A stretch of 64,000 bases of DNA from Clostridiaceae bacterium BL-3 (GCA_902809985.1 CADDXC010000001.1:1240001-1304000), one strand, 5' to 3'; counted from the first letter of the stretch, positions 1-9,791 are shown. Translations and numbers: made by a program. Notes: a model not told the origin generated them from the letters alone.

Positions 1-1251
1 GAAAATGGCCTTTACCGCCTCCTCTTCTGAATTGTATACTCTTGCAGGTCCTTCATGTACCAGCATCTCCGGTGCTACTGCAGATTTTTTAACTACTGCC
101 CCATCAGGTGCAAGATTTCCCCTTAATATTGCTATTCCACCTTCACTGCTGTAAGGCTCATTTATATGTTTTATGACCTCATAATCAAGTACCCTATAAT
201 TTCTTATATTTTCACCTACGGTTTTTCCCGTGATAGTCAATGCATCTTCATTTATCAGATCTTTTTTTGAAAGTTCATTCATAATGGCTTCTATTCCGCC
301 TGCCATATGCAGATCCTCCATATGATGCTTCCCGCTTGGACTTAATTTTGTGAGACAGGGAGTTTTTTTACTTATTTCATGGAACAAATCCAAATCAAGT
401 GTAATACCTGCTTCATGTGCAATTGCCGGAAGATGAAGAACCGTATTGGTTGAACCTGCCATAGCCATATCCACAGTTATGGCATTCTTAAATGCGCTTA
501 AAGTCATTATGTCTCTTGGCTTTCTGTCATTCTTCACGCAATCCATAACGTACATACCTGCATATTTTGCCAGCTGATTTCTCTCCCCGGTCTGGGCAAG
601 TGCAGTTCCATTCATAGGAAGCCCCATTCCAAGAACTTCGGTAAGACAATTCATGCTGTTTGCCGTAAATAGTCCGGAACAGCATCCGCACCCTGGACAT
701 GATCTTTTAACCTCTTCCTCCAGCTGCTCTTCTGTTATTTTACCGTCACTGCAGGCCCCTACCTGCTCTATACATGTACTGAAATCCAGTGTTCTGTCAT
801 TCAATCTGCCTGCTCTCATAGGTCCTCCGCTTACCACAACAGCCGGTATATTGAGTCTTGCAGCTGCCATCAGCATTCCAGGGACTATCTTGTCACAATT
901 TGGTATTAAAACAAGTCCGTCAAATTCGTGAGCCAGTGCCATTGCTTCGATTGAATCCGCTATAAGTTCTCTTGACGGAAGTGAATACTTCATACCTATA
1001 TGTCCCATGGCTATTCCATCGCAAACTGCAATTGCAGGAAATTCCATAGATGTTCCACCGGCCATGGCCACCCCCAGCTTAGCTGCTCTCGCTATTTCAT
1101 CCAGGTGCATATGTCCTGCAACAACTTCGTTTTGTGAATTTACTATTCCAATTAAAGGCTTTTCAATTTCCTCCTTTGTAAATCCCATTCCATACATAAG
1201 TGCCCTAGCCGGTGCACCTTTGATTCCCTTTTTTGCTAAATCGCTTCTCAT
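1..1251 (-). CDS. ilvD: dihydroxy-acid dehydratase, 3' end outside the window
   Basis: Dehydrates 2,3-dihydroxy-isovalerate and -methylvalerate to the 2-keto acids in valine and isoleucine synthesis; cytosolic Fe-S enzyme. The reading frame begins [18 protein letters not shown], preceded by a GAGGAG ribosome site, and runs open to the window edge, so only about the first 417 residues (of about 550) are seen. The IlvD/Edd family Fe-S ligand regions NCDKIVPG and [10 protein letters not shown] are both present. It lies downstream of ilvC on the same strand, separated by 266 bp that look structured. Identification is firm; the C-terminal part cannot be judged. Confidence 0.95.
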   Translation of the reverse strand, partial: MRSDLAKKGIKGAPARALMYGMGFTKEEIEKPLIGIVNSQNEVVAGHMHLDEIARAAKLGVAMAGGTSMEFPAIAVCDGIAMGHIGMKYSLPSRELIADSIEAMALAHEFDGLVLIPNCDKIVPGMLMAAARLNIPAVVVSGGPMRAGRLNDRTLDFSTCIEQVGACSDGKITEEQLEEEVKRSCPGCGCCSGLFTANSMNCLTEVLGMGLPMNGTALAQTGERNQLAKYAGMYVMDCVKNDRKPRDIMTLSAFKNAITVDMAMAGSTNTVLHLPAIAHEAGITLDLDLFHEISKKTPCLTKLSPSGKHHMEDLHMAGGIEAIMNELSKKDLINEDALTITGKTVGENIRNYRVLDYEVIKHINEPYSSEGGIAILRGNLAPDGAVVKKSAVAPEMLVHEGPARVYNSEEEAVKAIF

Positions 1252-1259
1252 TTTGAAAA

Positions 1260-1517
1260 TTCCTCCTCAAACTCATATTACCGAACTATCTCCTATATTA
1301 AAATCCACTATATTATATAAACAGTTTGGGCCTGCAGGTTCTCACCTCTGTCCCGCTCTCTGTAAAGCCTTATACTGCTTATTTCTTACCTCACGTACCT
1401 ATATTATTTAAAAGCCCCTTTTTATTTATACGAAAGCTGACATCTGTCAAAGCTCCCCAGCTTCTCCAAAATAGAGAATAGACAGTGACAGCCCCCAAAT
1501 ACCATATTTACATCAAA
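1260..1517 (-). other. structured spacer between ilvC and ilvD
   Basis: This 258-bp stretch has no plausible gene. On the minus strand it contains several potential stems (for example TTCTC/GGAGAA and a GCTGTCA/TGTCAGC-like pair near 1430-1490, and an AGGT-GAGA-ACCT hairpin near 1335-1350). The segment with AGAGAG followed by GGTGAGAACC resembles part of T-box stem I, but no specifier loop and no TGGGTGGTACCGCG element are found. It may be an ilvD leader or an old, decayed T-box. Confidence 0.35.
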
Positions 1518-2531
1518 TTATTCATTATCCGGATTTTCATTTATCCAAGGCATCATAGATCTGAGTTGTTTGCCAACTTTTTCGATGGTGGAATTTTGCT
1601 CCAGCCTTCTTCTTGCAGTAAACTTTGGTCTTCCTGTTTGATTTTCAAGCAGCCAGTCTCTCGCAAATGTTCCATCCTGGATTTCTCCAAGAACTTTTTT
1701 CATCTCAGCCCTTGTATTTTCATTTATTATTCTCTTGCCAATTTTATAATCTCCATATTCTGCAGTATCGCTGATGGAATACCTCATTCTATTTATTCCA
1801 CCTTCATACATCAGATCAACTATCATTTTCATCTCATGCATACATTCAAAATATGCATTTTCCGGAGCATATCCTGCCTCTGTAAGGGTATCAAAACCTG
1901 CCTTTATAAGTTCAACAATTCCTCCACAAAGTACTACTTGTTCTCCAAATAAGTCTGTCTCTGTCTCTACTCTAAATGTAGTGGTCATTACACCTGCCCT
2001 TGTTCCTCCAATTCCTTTGCCATAAGCCAGTGCAATATCTTTTCCTTTTCCTGTAAAATCCTGATATACTGCATAGAGACATGGAACTCCAGCACCCAGT
2101 GTATATTCTCTTCTAACTATATGTCCTGGTCCCTTAGGTGCAATCATAAGTACGTCCACATTCTTAGGTGGAACTATCTGGTTAAAGTGGATGTTGAATC
2201 CATGAGCAAAGAAAAGTGCATTTCCTTCCGACAAATTATCTTTTATGCTTTCCTCATAGACCTGTTTTTGTTTTTCATCCGGAATAAGGACTGCTACAAT
2301 GTCAGCCTGTTTAACAGCTTCAGCTGTTTCATATACCTTGAATCCATAATTCTCAGCTTTTTTCCAGGATTTACTGCCCTTATACAATCCAACTATCACA
2401 TCAAGACCGCTGTCCTTTAAATTTAAAGCCTGTGCATGTCCCTGACTTCCAAAACCTAAAACAGCTATCTTTTTTCCTTTTAAAAGATCCAGATTAGCAT
2501 CCTCATCATAATAAACTTTTAATTTTTCCAT
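1518..2531 (-). CDS. ilvC: ketol-acid reductoisomerase
   Basis: NADPH-dependent isomeroreductase of valine/isoleucine synthesis, converting acetolactate or acetohydroxybutyrate to the dihydroxy acids. At 337 residues it is the usual length of a class I enzyme. The N-terminal Rossmann fold shows [16 protein letters not shown] (about residues 23-38), and the C-terminal knotted helical domain carries the metal ligands in [19 protein letters not shown]. The start ATG follows GGGAGGAAAAATATT. It is preceded by a T-box leader (2699-2920), so transcription is probably controlled by uncharged tRNA; ilvD follows downstream. Confidence 0.97.
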   Translation of the reverse strand: MEKLKVYYDEDANLDLLKGKKIAVLGFGSQGHAQALNLKDSGLDVIVGLYKGSKSWKKAENYGFKVYETAEAVKQADIVAVLIPDEKQKQVYEESIKDNLSEGNALFFAHGFNIHFNQIVPPKNVDVLMIAPKGPGHIVRREYTLGAGVPCLYAVYQDFTGKGKDIALAYGKGIGGTRAGVMTTTFRVETETDLFGEQVVLCGGIVELIKAGFDTLTEAGYAPENAYFECMHEMKMIVDLMYEGGINRMRYSISDTAEYGDYKIGKRIINENTRAEMKKVLGEIQDGTFARDWLLENQTGRPKFTARRRLEQNSTIEKVGKQLRSMMPWINENPDNE

Positions 2532-2585
2532 AATATTTTTCCTCCCAGATAATTTTATTTTTGCCGTTTCCCCTTATTTAATTAA

Positions 2586-2621
2586 GCAAAAATTATGACT
2601 ATTGCAAATTTTATGACTATT
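2586..2621. repeat. perfectly abutting 18-bp tandem repeat in the ilvC leader
   Basis: Two 18-bp units, GCAAAAATTATGACTATT and GCAAATTTTATGACTATT (plus-strand reading), lie head to tail and differ at two positions. They sit between the T-box terminator and the ilvC start codon. They could be a protein binding site or an RNA element; no known motif is recognised. Confidence 0.6.
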
Positions 2622-2698
2622 AATTTTGGCATACCTCTACTCTTTGCTTTAATTCAAACATATAGCTAAATCAAAAACAGAAACCCTAAAATTTTGTA

Positions 2699-2920
2699 TA
2701 AAAAAATGACCAACATTCTCTCCTTGGGGCGAGAAGTTTGGTCACGCGGTACCACCCAAAATTTTTACTCAGAATAATAACGGTATTACCGGTAAAGCCT
2801 ACTCAAAGTTCAGCTCACAACTTAAAGGCTACCTTCAATAGTTGTATTTATGAGTTCCCACCAAAATCTCACTCTCTAAAAAATATTCCCTATTTACTCT
2901 TCCTCATCATTGTCTTTATA
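2699..2920 (-). promoter_or_regulatory. T-box leader of ilvC, specifier reads Val (GTA)
   Basis: The antiterminator element TGGGTGGTACCGCG is at 2745-2758, followed by a terminator hairpin (TGACCAA/TTGGTCA arms) and a T run ending near 2699. The stem I specifier loop has AGAGTA on the 5' side (near 2900) and GAAGGTAG on the 3' side, with an AATAG/CTATT helix above and AGG/CCT below. By alignment with the neighbouring plus-strand T-box the codon is GTA at 2830-2832, followed by a purine as usual. The UGGU bulge fits an A discriminator base. A valine-responsive leader suits ilvC. Confidence 0.88.
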
Positions 2921-2926
2921 CTCTAT

Positions 2927-2955
2927 ATTATACAAAATACAAATCTTTTTAACAA
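2927..2955 (-). promoter_or_regulatory. sigma-A promoter of the ilvC T-box
   Basis: Minus-strand TTGTTA (2950-2955), 17-bp spacer, TATAAT (2927-2932). The start of transcription would be near 2920, just before the T-box stem I. Confidence 0.65.
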
Positions 2956-3105
2956 TTTACTTAATCAAAATTTAGTGTATGTGACGATAATAATCCTTCA
3001 TTCTCAGAATGTCAAGAGTTTTTTTGCAAAAATTTTATTTTTTTTCAGCATTATTTTTTCCTACATTATATACAAAAAATAAATTTTCTATTTTAGAACT
3101 AGCTG

Positions 3106-3134
3106 TTGACATGCCTATTTTTTTATAGTATAGT
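3106..3134 (+). promoter_or_regulatory. strong sigma-A promoter of the orphan T-box
   Basis: TTGACA (3106-3111), 17-bp spacer, TATAGT (3129-3134) on the plus strand, close to consensus. It is divergent from the ilvC promoter and points to a start of transcription near 3141, right before the plus-strand T-box. Confidence 0.75.
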
Positions 3135-3140
3135 ATATGC

Positions 3141-3372
3141 AATAAATATAAAAAACCTTGACGGAGAAGAGTAGGCAAAAATATGCTTTAAGAGAATGGG
3201 GATTTGGTGAGAACCCAGAAGCTAAAGTTGCTGAAAATCACTCCTGAGTTGCATGCTGAAATTTGTATAAAGTAAGCTATGCCGGCACAGCCGTTAGACG
3301 TATGAGTAATAATTTGGGTGGTACCGCGGTAGACTTTCGCTCCATAAGGAAGATTGTCTGCTTTTTTTATAC
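3141..3372 (+). ncRNA. orphan T-box RNA, specifier reads Ile (ATC)
   Basis: A complete T-box: specifier loop with AGAGTA (near 3168-3173) and GAAAATCA (3233-3240), helix GCAA/TTGC above it and GGAG/CTCC below; codon ATC at 3237-3239 followed by A; apical GGTGAGAACC; antiterminator TGGGTGGTACCGCG at 3315-3328; terminator hairpin and T run ending at 3368. The UGGU bulge fits tRNA-Ile (A73). No plus-strand gene follows: the next gene (gltD) is on the other strand and ends at 3759. It either lost its target gene or makes a free-standing RNA. Confidence 0.88.
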
Positions 3373-3758
3373 CATATTTTTATACTAATCATCTATTTAA
3401 TCAATTATTTTATTCAAAATTATCAGTGTATATAATTAAAACCAATTGAATATTTATATATTCCTGTATTTTTCATTTTACCTGCAGGCTATCATTGTCT
3501 ATTCAATGTACAATTTGCAATTGGCAGTAAACAGATAATGGTGATTTTCGCTGACAGTTGAAAATTTGCTATATCTAAAATCATGCTATCTTTTAACATA
3601 TACTTTTTTATTTAGTGTTGTATTATTTTTGTAAATTTACTAAAATAAGTTTTTTATTTATCACTTAAAAAGTCTGAGTTATCCAGAACTTTTTAAGTGA
3701 TTTTTGTTGCATTTATTTTAATCTTTTAAATATACAATTATTAGATTTATATCCGTCA
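3373..3758. other. 386-bp non-coding stretch with a plus-strand hairpin
   Basis: No open reading frame with a ribosome site is seen on either strand. A perfect 14-bp inverted repeat (3660-3673 and 3688-3701) is followed by TTTTT only on the plus side, so it looks like an intrinsic terminator for transcripts coming from the T-box direction rather than for gltD. A segment near 3505-3530 (CAATTTGCAATTGGCAGT) resembles AT-rich intergenic repeats of clostridia. Confidence 0.6.
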
Positions 3759-5195
3759 TTATCCCCTTAAAGATGTCTCATCCATAAGGTAACGATCAAC
3801 CTGCCGTGCTACCTTTCTTCCATCTTTTAAGGCCCAAACTACCAGTGACTGACCGCGTCTCATATCTCCGGCAGCAAATATTCCTTTTTTGCTGGTCATA
3901 TAATTTTCATCTGTCTTCACGTTTCCTCTTGCATCAAATTCTACACCAATATCATCTAGCAATCCTTCATGTTGGGGATGGATAAAACCCATGGCCAGAA
4001 GAACCAAGTCAACTTTTTGATTAAACTGCGTACCGGATATACTTGTCATCTTCATCCTGCCATTTTCTTTCTTCCATTTAACTTTTATCCCCTGAAGAGA
4101 TTTCACCCACCCATCTTTGCCTTCAAATCTCTCTGTGCTTATGCACCATTTTCTTATACAGCCTTCCTCGTGGGATGTTGTGACTTTGAGAGTTTTGGGA
4201 AAAGTAGGCCAGGGCATGGTTTCATCTCTTACCAATGGCTGCCTTGGCATCAGCTCATACTGGTAAACAGCTTTGGCACCCTGTCTTATGGAAGTGCCTA
4301 TGCAGTCGGAACCTGTATCTCCTCCGCCTATGACAACTACAATTTTTCCCTTTGCATTTATCTCATCTTCAATTAATTTCTTGCCTGCAACTCTTTTATT
4401 CTGCTGTTTCAGAAAATCCACTGCAAAATGTATTCCCTTGAGTTCTCTTCCTTGAATTTTAAGATCCCTTGGAACAGTAGAGCCTCCCGTTAGAACTACT
4501 GCATCAAAATTCTCAATCAATTTATCAGCAGAATACTTTCCTCTGCCTGCATAAACACTTGTTCTAAAATCTATGCCCTCCTCTTTCATTATATTTATTC
4601 TTCTATCCAATATGTGTTTTTCAAGTTTAAAATCAGGAATTCCGTATCTTAAGAGCCCTCCTATCTCATCTTCTCTCTCAAATACAGTAACTGAGTGTCC
4701 CACTGAATTGAGTTCTGACGCTGCTGAAAGTCCTGAAGGGCCCGAGCCTATTATAGCCACCTTTTTTCCAGTTCTTACTTTTGGAAGATTGGGTTTTATC
4801 CACCCCTCTTCAAAAGCTTTCTCTATTATATTCAATTCTATTTCCTTTATGGACACCGGTTCCCTATTGACCCCAAGAGTGCAGGCACCCTCACAGATAG
4901 CTGGACATACCCTCCCTGTAAATTCAGGAAAGCTATTGGTAAGAATGAGCCTTTCAAAAGCTTTTTTCCAGTTATTTCTATACACGAAATCGTTCCAATC
5001 CGGGATTATATTTTCAGTAGGACAGCCCCAGTTACAAAAAGGAGTCCCACAGTTCATACACCTGGCCGCTTGAATCTTGAGCTTATCTTCAGACAATCTG
5101 TAGTATACTTCCGTATAATCTTTAATTCTTTCCTCTATAGCACGTTCTTCAGGATTTTCTCTCTTATATTCTTTAAAACCAGTTATTTTTCCCAT
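3759..5195 (-). CDS. gltD: glutamate synthase small subunit
   Basis: Flavoprotein beta subunit that passes electrons from NADPH to GltB for reductive glutamate synthesis from glutamine and 2-oxoglutarate. N-terminal Fe-S ligands AARCMNCGTPFCNWGCP (about residues 45-61), FAD-binding GSGPSGLSAA (about 150) and NAD(P)-binding IGGGDTGSDC (about 290) are present; 478 residues is the usual length. An 11-residue upstream extension of the frame is possible, but AGAGGGGGC lies just before the ATG chosen here. The start is 13 bp after the gltB stop, so the two are co-transcribed. Confidence 0.95.
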   Translation of the reverse strand: MGKITGFKEYKRENPEERAIEERIKDYTEVYYRLSEDKLKIQAARCMNCGTPFCNWGCPTENIIPDWNDFVYRNNWKKAFERLILTNSFPEFTGRVCPAICEGACTLGVNREPVSIKEIELNIIEKAFEEGWIKPNLPKVRTGKKVAIIGSGPSGLSAASELNSVGHSVTVFEREDEIGGLLRYGIPDFKLEKHILDRRINIMKEEGIDFRTSVYAGRGKYSADKLIENFDAVVLTGGSTVPRDLKIQGRELKGIHFAVDFLKQQNKRVAGKKLIEDEINAKGKIVVVIGGGDTGSDCIGTSIRQGAKAVYQYELMPRQPLVRDETMPWPTFPKTLKVTTSHEEGCIRKWCISTERFEGKDGWVKSLQGIKVKWKKENGRMKMTSISGTQFNQKVDLVLLAMGFIHPQHEGLLDDIGVEFDARGNVKTDENYMTSKKGIFAAGDMRRGQSLVVWALKDGRKVARQVDRYLMDETSLRG

Positions 5196-5208
5196 AATGC
5201 TGCCCCCT

Positions 5209-8200
5209 CTACATATTAGAAGCAGCAACTGCTTCTGTTTTTGTCTGTTGCAATATGGACCTGTATGCTTCAGGTATTATTCTTTTGAATTTCTTTTTAT
5301 AGGCATCCCATTCATTCAATATATTTTTTGCCTTCAAACTGTCTGTATATTCATAATGCTCCTGTACTAATTTATATATCGTATCCATATCCTGTTTATC
5401 TGAAATCTTTTCTACTTCAACCATCTGTAAATTACATCTGTCATAAAAGGAGTCATGCTCATCCAAAACATAAGCCACACCACCGCTCATGCCAGCCGCA
5501 AAATTCTTGCCAGTTTTACCTATGATAACTACTGTTCCGCCAGTCATATATTCACAGCAGTGATCTCCTACACCTTCAACTACTGCCGTAGCTCCACTGT
5601 TTCTCACTGCAAATCTTTCCCCTACGCTGCCATTTATAAAAGCTTTTCCAGAAGTAGCTCCATATAAAATAGTATTTCCGGCTATTATATTTTTCTCTGC
5701 TGCAAAAGTGCACTTTTTAGGTGTTTTAATGATTATTTTACCTCCTGATAACCCTTTGGCCACGTAATCATTGGCATCACCTTCAAGTATCAGAGTAAGT
5801 CCATTTACTCCAAAGGCACCAAAGCTCTGTCCTGCGGATCCTTTAAAATTGAGTACAATTGTATCTTCAGGCAGACCGCGGCTTCCATATTTTTTAGCAA
5901 TTATACCACTCAGCATAGATCCCACAGCACGATTTACATTCTTTATTTCCATGGTTGCGGAAACTTTTATTTTATCATTTATGGCCCCTTCAGCCATCTG
6001 AATAATTTTATAATCCAATGCATCGTCCAATCCATGATCCTGAGGTATCACACAATAGGATTTAATTCTCTTCGGCATATATGGCTTATACAAGATAGCC
6101 GACAGATCCAGTCCCTTGGCTTTCCAGTGATTGACCGCTTCCTTTGTCTCCAGCATATCTACCCTTCCTATCATTTCGTTCATGGTTTTAAATCCAAGTT
6201 CAGCCATATATTCTCTTACTTCCCGTGCAATAAAAGTCAAAAAGTTTATTATATACTCAGGCTTACCCCTAAAGTGCTTTCTGAGCTCTGGATCCTGCGT
6301 GGCTATACCCATATCACAGGTATTTAAATGACATTTCCTGAGCATAGCACACCCCATGGTCACAAGAACTGTAGTTGCAAATCCAAATTCTTCAGCTCCA
6401 AGCAGTGCTGCAACTATTACATCCCTACCAGTTTTTAACTGTCCGTCAGTTTGAAGCCTAACTCTACTTCTCAAATTATTCAGCAAAAGTACCTGCTGAG
6501 TCTCAGATAGGCCAAGTTCCCAGGGAATTCCAACATGTTTTACAGATGAAAGCGGCGCTGCTCCCGTTCCACCATCATAACCGCTAATTAGTATTAAGTC
6601 GGCATGAGCTTTTGCAACTCCGGCCGCAATTGTTCCCACTCCAACTTCAGAAACCAATTTTACGCTTATATTCGCCTCAGGATTTACATTTTTCAAATCA
6701 TATATGAGCTGTGATAGATCTTCTATAGAATAAATATCATGATGGGGCGGCGGTGAAATGAGATCTATTCCCGGAGTAGAATGTCTAGTTCGTGCAATAT
6801 ACTTATCAACTTTCTTTCCTGGAAGTTGACCGCCCTCACCAGGTTTCGCCCCTTGTGCTATCTTTATTTGGAGCTCGTCTGCATTTACCAGATATTCTGT
6901 AGTAACTCCAAAACGTGCTGAAGCCACTTGCTTTATAGCACTTCTTCTAGAATCTCCATTAGGATCCAGTTTATACCTTTGTGGATCCTCACCTCCCTCT
7001 CCAGTATTACTTCTCCCACCTATTCTGTTCATAGCTATAGCTATGGTCTCATGGGCCTCTTTACTTATGGATCCAAAGGACATTGCTCCTGTACAAAATC
7101 TTTTAAGTATTTCACTTACAGGCTCCACCTCTTCCAGGGGAATACTATTTCCTTTTTTAAATTTTAACAGTCCACGTATGGTACACAGATTTTTGTCCTG
7201 CTCATTTATAATTTTTGCATACTCTTTATATACATCATAACTGTTGGTCCTGGCTGCAACTTGAAGTTTATATATGGTTTCAGGATTGAAAAGATGAAAT
7301 TCTCCCCCTTTTCTCCATGAATAATTTCCTCCTACATCAAGCTGCGAAATAGGTTTTCTTATCTTATTAAAAGCATTTTTATGTCTTGACAGTACCTCAC
7401 TGGCTATTACATCAATTCCAACTCCGCCTATTCTTGAAGGTGTGCCTTCAAAATATTTGTCCACAAACTCCGAGTTCAAGCCTATGGCTTCAAATATCTG
7501 TGCTCCATGATAACTCTGAAGAGAGGATATTCCCATTTTTGAAAGTATCTTCAATATGCCCTGATTTACAGCTTGTATATAATTTTTTCTTGCCGTATTC
7601 ATATCTATCCCAGTTACATCTCCATCTCTCACCATCTGATCTATAGTTTGATATGCAAGGTATGGATTTACTGCTGAAGCCCCGTAACTTACAAGAAGGG
7701 CAAAATGCATGGTTTCTCTTGCTTCTCCCGTTTCCACAATAATTGAAACTTTTGTACGGGTCTTTTCCCTGATCAGGTAATGCTGTACTGCAGAAACCGC
7801 TAAAAGACTAGGAATTGCCGCTTCATATGAATCTACATTTTTATCACTCAATACCAATATATTATATCCTTCCTTTATCCTCTTGGAGGCTCTTTCACAT
7901 ATTTTATCAAGAGCTGCTTTAAAACCCTCTATTCCCGTATCACACTTAAAAGTAATTGGAACTGTAGTGGTTTTAAAATCTTCATTTCTCAAGCTTTTTA
8001 TCTTTGATATCTCCTCATCCGTCAGAACTGGACTTTTAATCTCTATAAATGGATCTTTTGCAATCTCGCCATTTAGTATGTTGGCTTGAGGGGATCCTAT
8101 ATAGTTCAGAAGAGACATTACCGGTCTCTCTCTTATAGGATCTATAGGAGGATTCGTCACCTGGGCAAAAAGCTGCTTAAAATAAGAGAAAAGAAGCTGG

Positions 8201-9738
8201 TTTTTATTTGAAAGCACAGCCAGAGGCGTGTCATTTCCCATAGAGCCTACCGGTTCCCTGCCTTCAACTGACATGGGCATAAGTATTCTCCTTAGATCCT
8301 CAAGAGTATATCCAAAAGCCTGTTGCTTCTCTTTTAATACTTCCGGGGTTATCTGTTCTTTTTCCACAACAGTATCAAACATATCCAGATTAAATCTCAA
8401 TTTGTTCAATATTTTCTCATAAGGCTCTGCTTTACATATATTTTCCTTTAACTCTTCATCCTTTATAATTTTACCTTTGGCTGTATCCACCAAAAACATC
8501 TCACCAGGCTTTAATTTTCCCTTTTCCAGAATATCTTCATTTTTAAATTCCAGCACTCCAGCCTCTGAAGCAAGTACCACAAATCCCGTTTTGGTTATTA
8601 CATATCTGGCAGGCCTCAACCCATTTCTATCAAGAGTAGCACCTACCTGAATACCATCGGAAAATGAAACAGCTGCAGGTCCATCCCAGGGTTCTATTAG
8701 AGAACCATGGTATTCATAAAAAGATCTTTTATACTGTTTACTGCTGCAATTTTGTTCCCAAGCTTCAGGTATTAGAAGCATAAGCGCATGTGGAAGAGAT
8801 CTTCCATCCTGGTACAAAAGCTCCAGCACATTGTCAAGAGAAGCAGAATCACTTCCGCCTGCATCTATTATTGGAAAAAGATTTTTGATATTTTTACCAA
8901 AGGTCCTGGATCTAAGCACACCTTCTCTGGCTCTCATCCAGTTTCTATTTCCTCTTATGGTATTTATTTCTCCATTATGACCAAGATACCTAAAAGGCTG
9001 GGCCAAATCCCAGGTTGGAAAGGTATTTGTACTGTATCTCTGGTGCACCAGTGCAATGGCACTTTTAAAATTTATATCATTGAGATCAATATAAAATTTT
9101 TTTATCTGATCCGCCAAAAGCAGCCCTTTATATACTACCGTCCTACTGGAAAGACTGCATACATAAAAAACTCTTGCAGCTTCCTTTAATACCTCTTTTA
9201 CTTTATTTTCTACCTCTTTTCTTATTACATACAGCTTTCTTTCAAACTCAATTTGATTTTCTGCATTTTTTCCTATGAATATCTGCCTTATGATGGGCTC
9301 GGTTCCCCTTGCAGTTTCGCCTATACTTCTATTGTCTGTAGGTACATCTCTCCATCCTAAAACCCTCTGGCCTTCTCTTTCTGCAACTCTTTCCATTATT
9401 CCCTCACACTGCAGTCTTAGAGCTGTCTCCTTAGGGAAAAATACCATTCCCACTGCATATTCTCCCGGCTGCGGTAGTTCAATACCTAAATTATCACAAT
9501 TTATCCTAAAAAATTCATCTGGAATTTGGACAAGTATACCTGCTCCATCTCCAGTTTTTGTATCAGAACCAACTGCTCCTCTATGAGTCAAGTTAACTAA
9601 AATCTGAATACCACGTTTTACTATACTGTGAGTTTTTTCACCCTTTACATTTGCTATAAATCCAACTCCGCAAGAATCTTTCTCAAAATCAGGATCATAC
9701 AAGCCCTGTTTTGAAGGAAATTCATTACTAGAATTCAT
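5209..9738 (-). CDS. gltB: glutamate synthase large subunit
   Basis: Class II glutamine amidotransferase and FMN/3Fe-4S synthase subunit; 1509 residues, the usual size. The nucleophilic cysteine is Cys23 in DSCGVGF, which would become N-terminal after propeptide removal. The central domain has the amidotransferase QRYSTNTFPTW, the synthase domain has RTRHSTPGIDLISPPPHH and SGYDGGTGAAP, and the C-terminal beta-helix glycine repeats (GTVVIIGKTGKNFAAGMSGG) are present. The ATG follows AAAGGGGGCATGGCATC. A hairpin lies in the upstream leader. It forms an operon with gltD. Confidence 0.96.
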   Translation of the reverse strand: MNSSNEFPSKQGLYDPDFEKDSCGVGFIANVKGEKTHSIVKRGIQILVNLTHRGAVGSDTKTGDGAGILVQIPDEFFRINCDNLGIELPQPGEYAVGMVFFPKETALRLQCEGIMERVAEREGQRVLGWRDVPTDNRSIGETARGTEPIIRQIFIGKNAENQIEFERKLYVIRKEVENKVKEVLKEAARVFYVCSLSSRTVVYKGLLLADQIKKFYIDLNDINFKSAIALVHQRYSTNTFPTWDLAQPFRYLGHNGEINTIRGNRNWMRAREGVLRSRTFGKNIKNLFPIIDAGGSDSASLDNVLELLYQDGRSLPHALMLLIPEAWEQNCSSKQYKRSFYEYHGSLIEPWDGPAAVSFSDGIQVGATLDRNGLRPARYVITKTGFVVLASEAGVLEFKNEDILEKGKLKPGEMFLVDTAKGKIIKDEELKENICKAEPYEKILNKLRFNLDMFDTVVEKEQITPEVLKEKQQAFGYTLEDLRRILMPMSVEGREPVGSMGNDTPLAVLSNKNQLLFSYFKQLFAQVTNPPIDPIRERPVMSLLNYIGSPQANILNGEIAKDPFIEIKSPVLTDEEISKIKSLRNEDFKTTTVPITFKCDTGIEGFKAALDKICERASKRIKEGYNILVLSDKNVDSYEAAIPSLLAVSAVQHYLIREKTRTKVSIIVETGEARETMHFALLVSYGASAVNPYLAYQTIDQMVRDGDVTGIDMNTARKNYIQAVNQGILKILSKMGISSLQSYHGAQIFEAIGLNSEFVDKYFEGTPSRIGGVGIDVIASEVLSRHKNAFNKIRKPISQLDVGGNYSWRKGGEFHLFNPETIYKLQVAARTNSYDVYKEYAKIINEQDKNLCTIRGLLKFKKGNSIPLEEVEPVSEILKRFCTGAMSFGSISKEAHETIAIAMNRIGGRSNTGEGGEDPQRYKLDPNGDSRRSAIKQVASARFGVTTEYLVNADELQIKIAQGAKPGEGGQLPGKKVDKYIARTRHSTPGIDLISPPPHHDIYSIEDLSQLIYDLKNVNPEANISVKLVSEVGVGTIAAGVAKAHADLILISGYDGGTGAAPLSSVKHVGIPWELGLSETQQVLLLNNLRSRVRLQTDGQLKTGRDVIVAALLGAEEFGFATTVLVTMGCAMLRKCHLNTCDMGIATQDPELRKHFRGKPEYIINFLTFIAREVREYMAELGFKTMNEMIGRVDMLETKEAVNHWKAKGLDLSAILYKPYMPKRIKSYCVIPQDHGLDDALDYKIIQMAEGAINDKIKVSATMEIKNVNRAVGSMLSGIIAKKYGSRGLPEDTIVLNFKGSAGQSFGAFGVNGLTLILEGDANDYVAKGLSGGKIIIKTPKKCTFAAEKNIIAGNTILYGATSGKAFINGSVGERFAVRNSGATAVVEGVGDHCCEYMTGGTVVIIGKTGKNFAAGMSGGVAYVLDEHDSFYDRCNLQMVEVEKISDKQDMDTIYKLVQEHYEYTDSLKAKNILNEWDAYKKKFKRIIPEAYRSILQQTKTEAVAASNM

Positions 9739-9772
9739 GATGCCATGCCCCCTTTAAAATTGTTAATAAATA

Positions 9773-9791
9773 CCATCAGCTAAGCCGATGG
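9773..9791 (-). promoter_or_regulatory. hairpin in the gltB leader
   Basis: CCATCGGC-TTA-GCTGATGG, an 8-bp stem (one G-T pair) with a 3-base loop, about 35 bases before the gltB start. It has no T run, so it is not a plain terminator. The rest of 9739-10004 shows only AT-rich sequence and presumably the gltB promoter; no gene is seen. Confidence 0.45.

Noticed and set aside
1260-1517. Third T-box before ilvD
   Set aside because: No TGGGTGGTACCGCG element and no specifier loop could be placed, despite a T-box-like apical segment.
2738-3082. 114-residue plus-strand frame
   Set aside because: It lies over the ilvC T-box and divergent promoters and its AT-driven composition gives no recognisable family.
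3660-3705. Terminator of gltD
   Set aside because: The T run is on the plus strand only; on the minus strand the hairpin is followed by A-rich sequence, so it fits plus-strand transcription instead.
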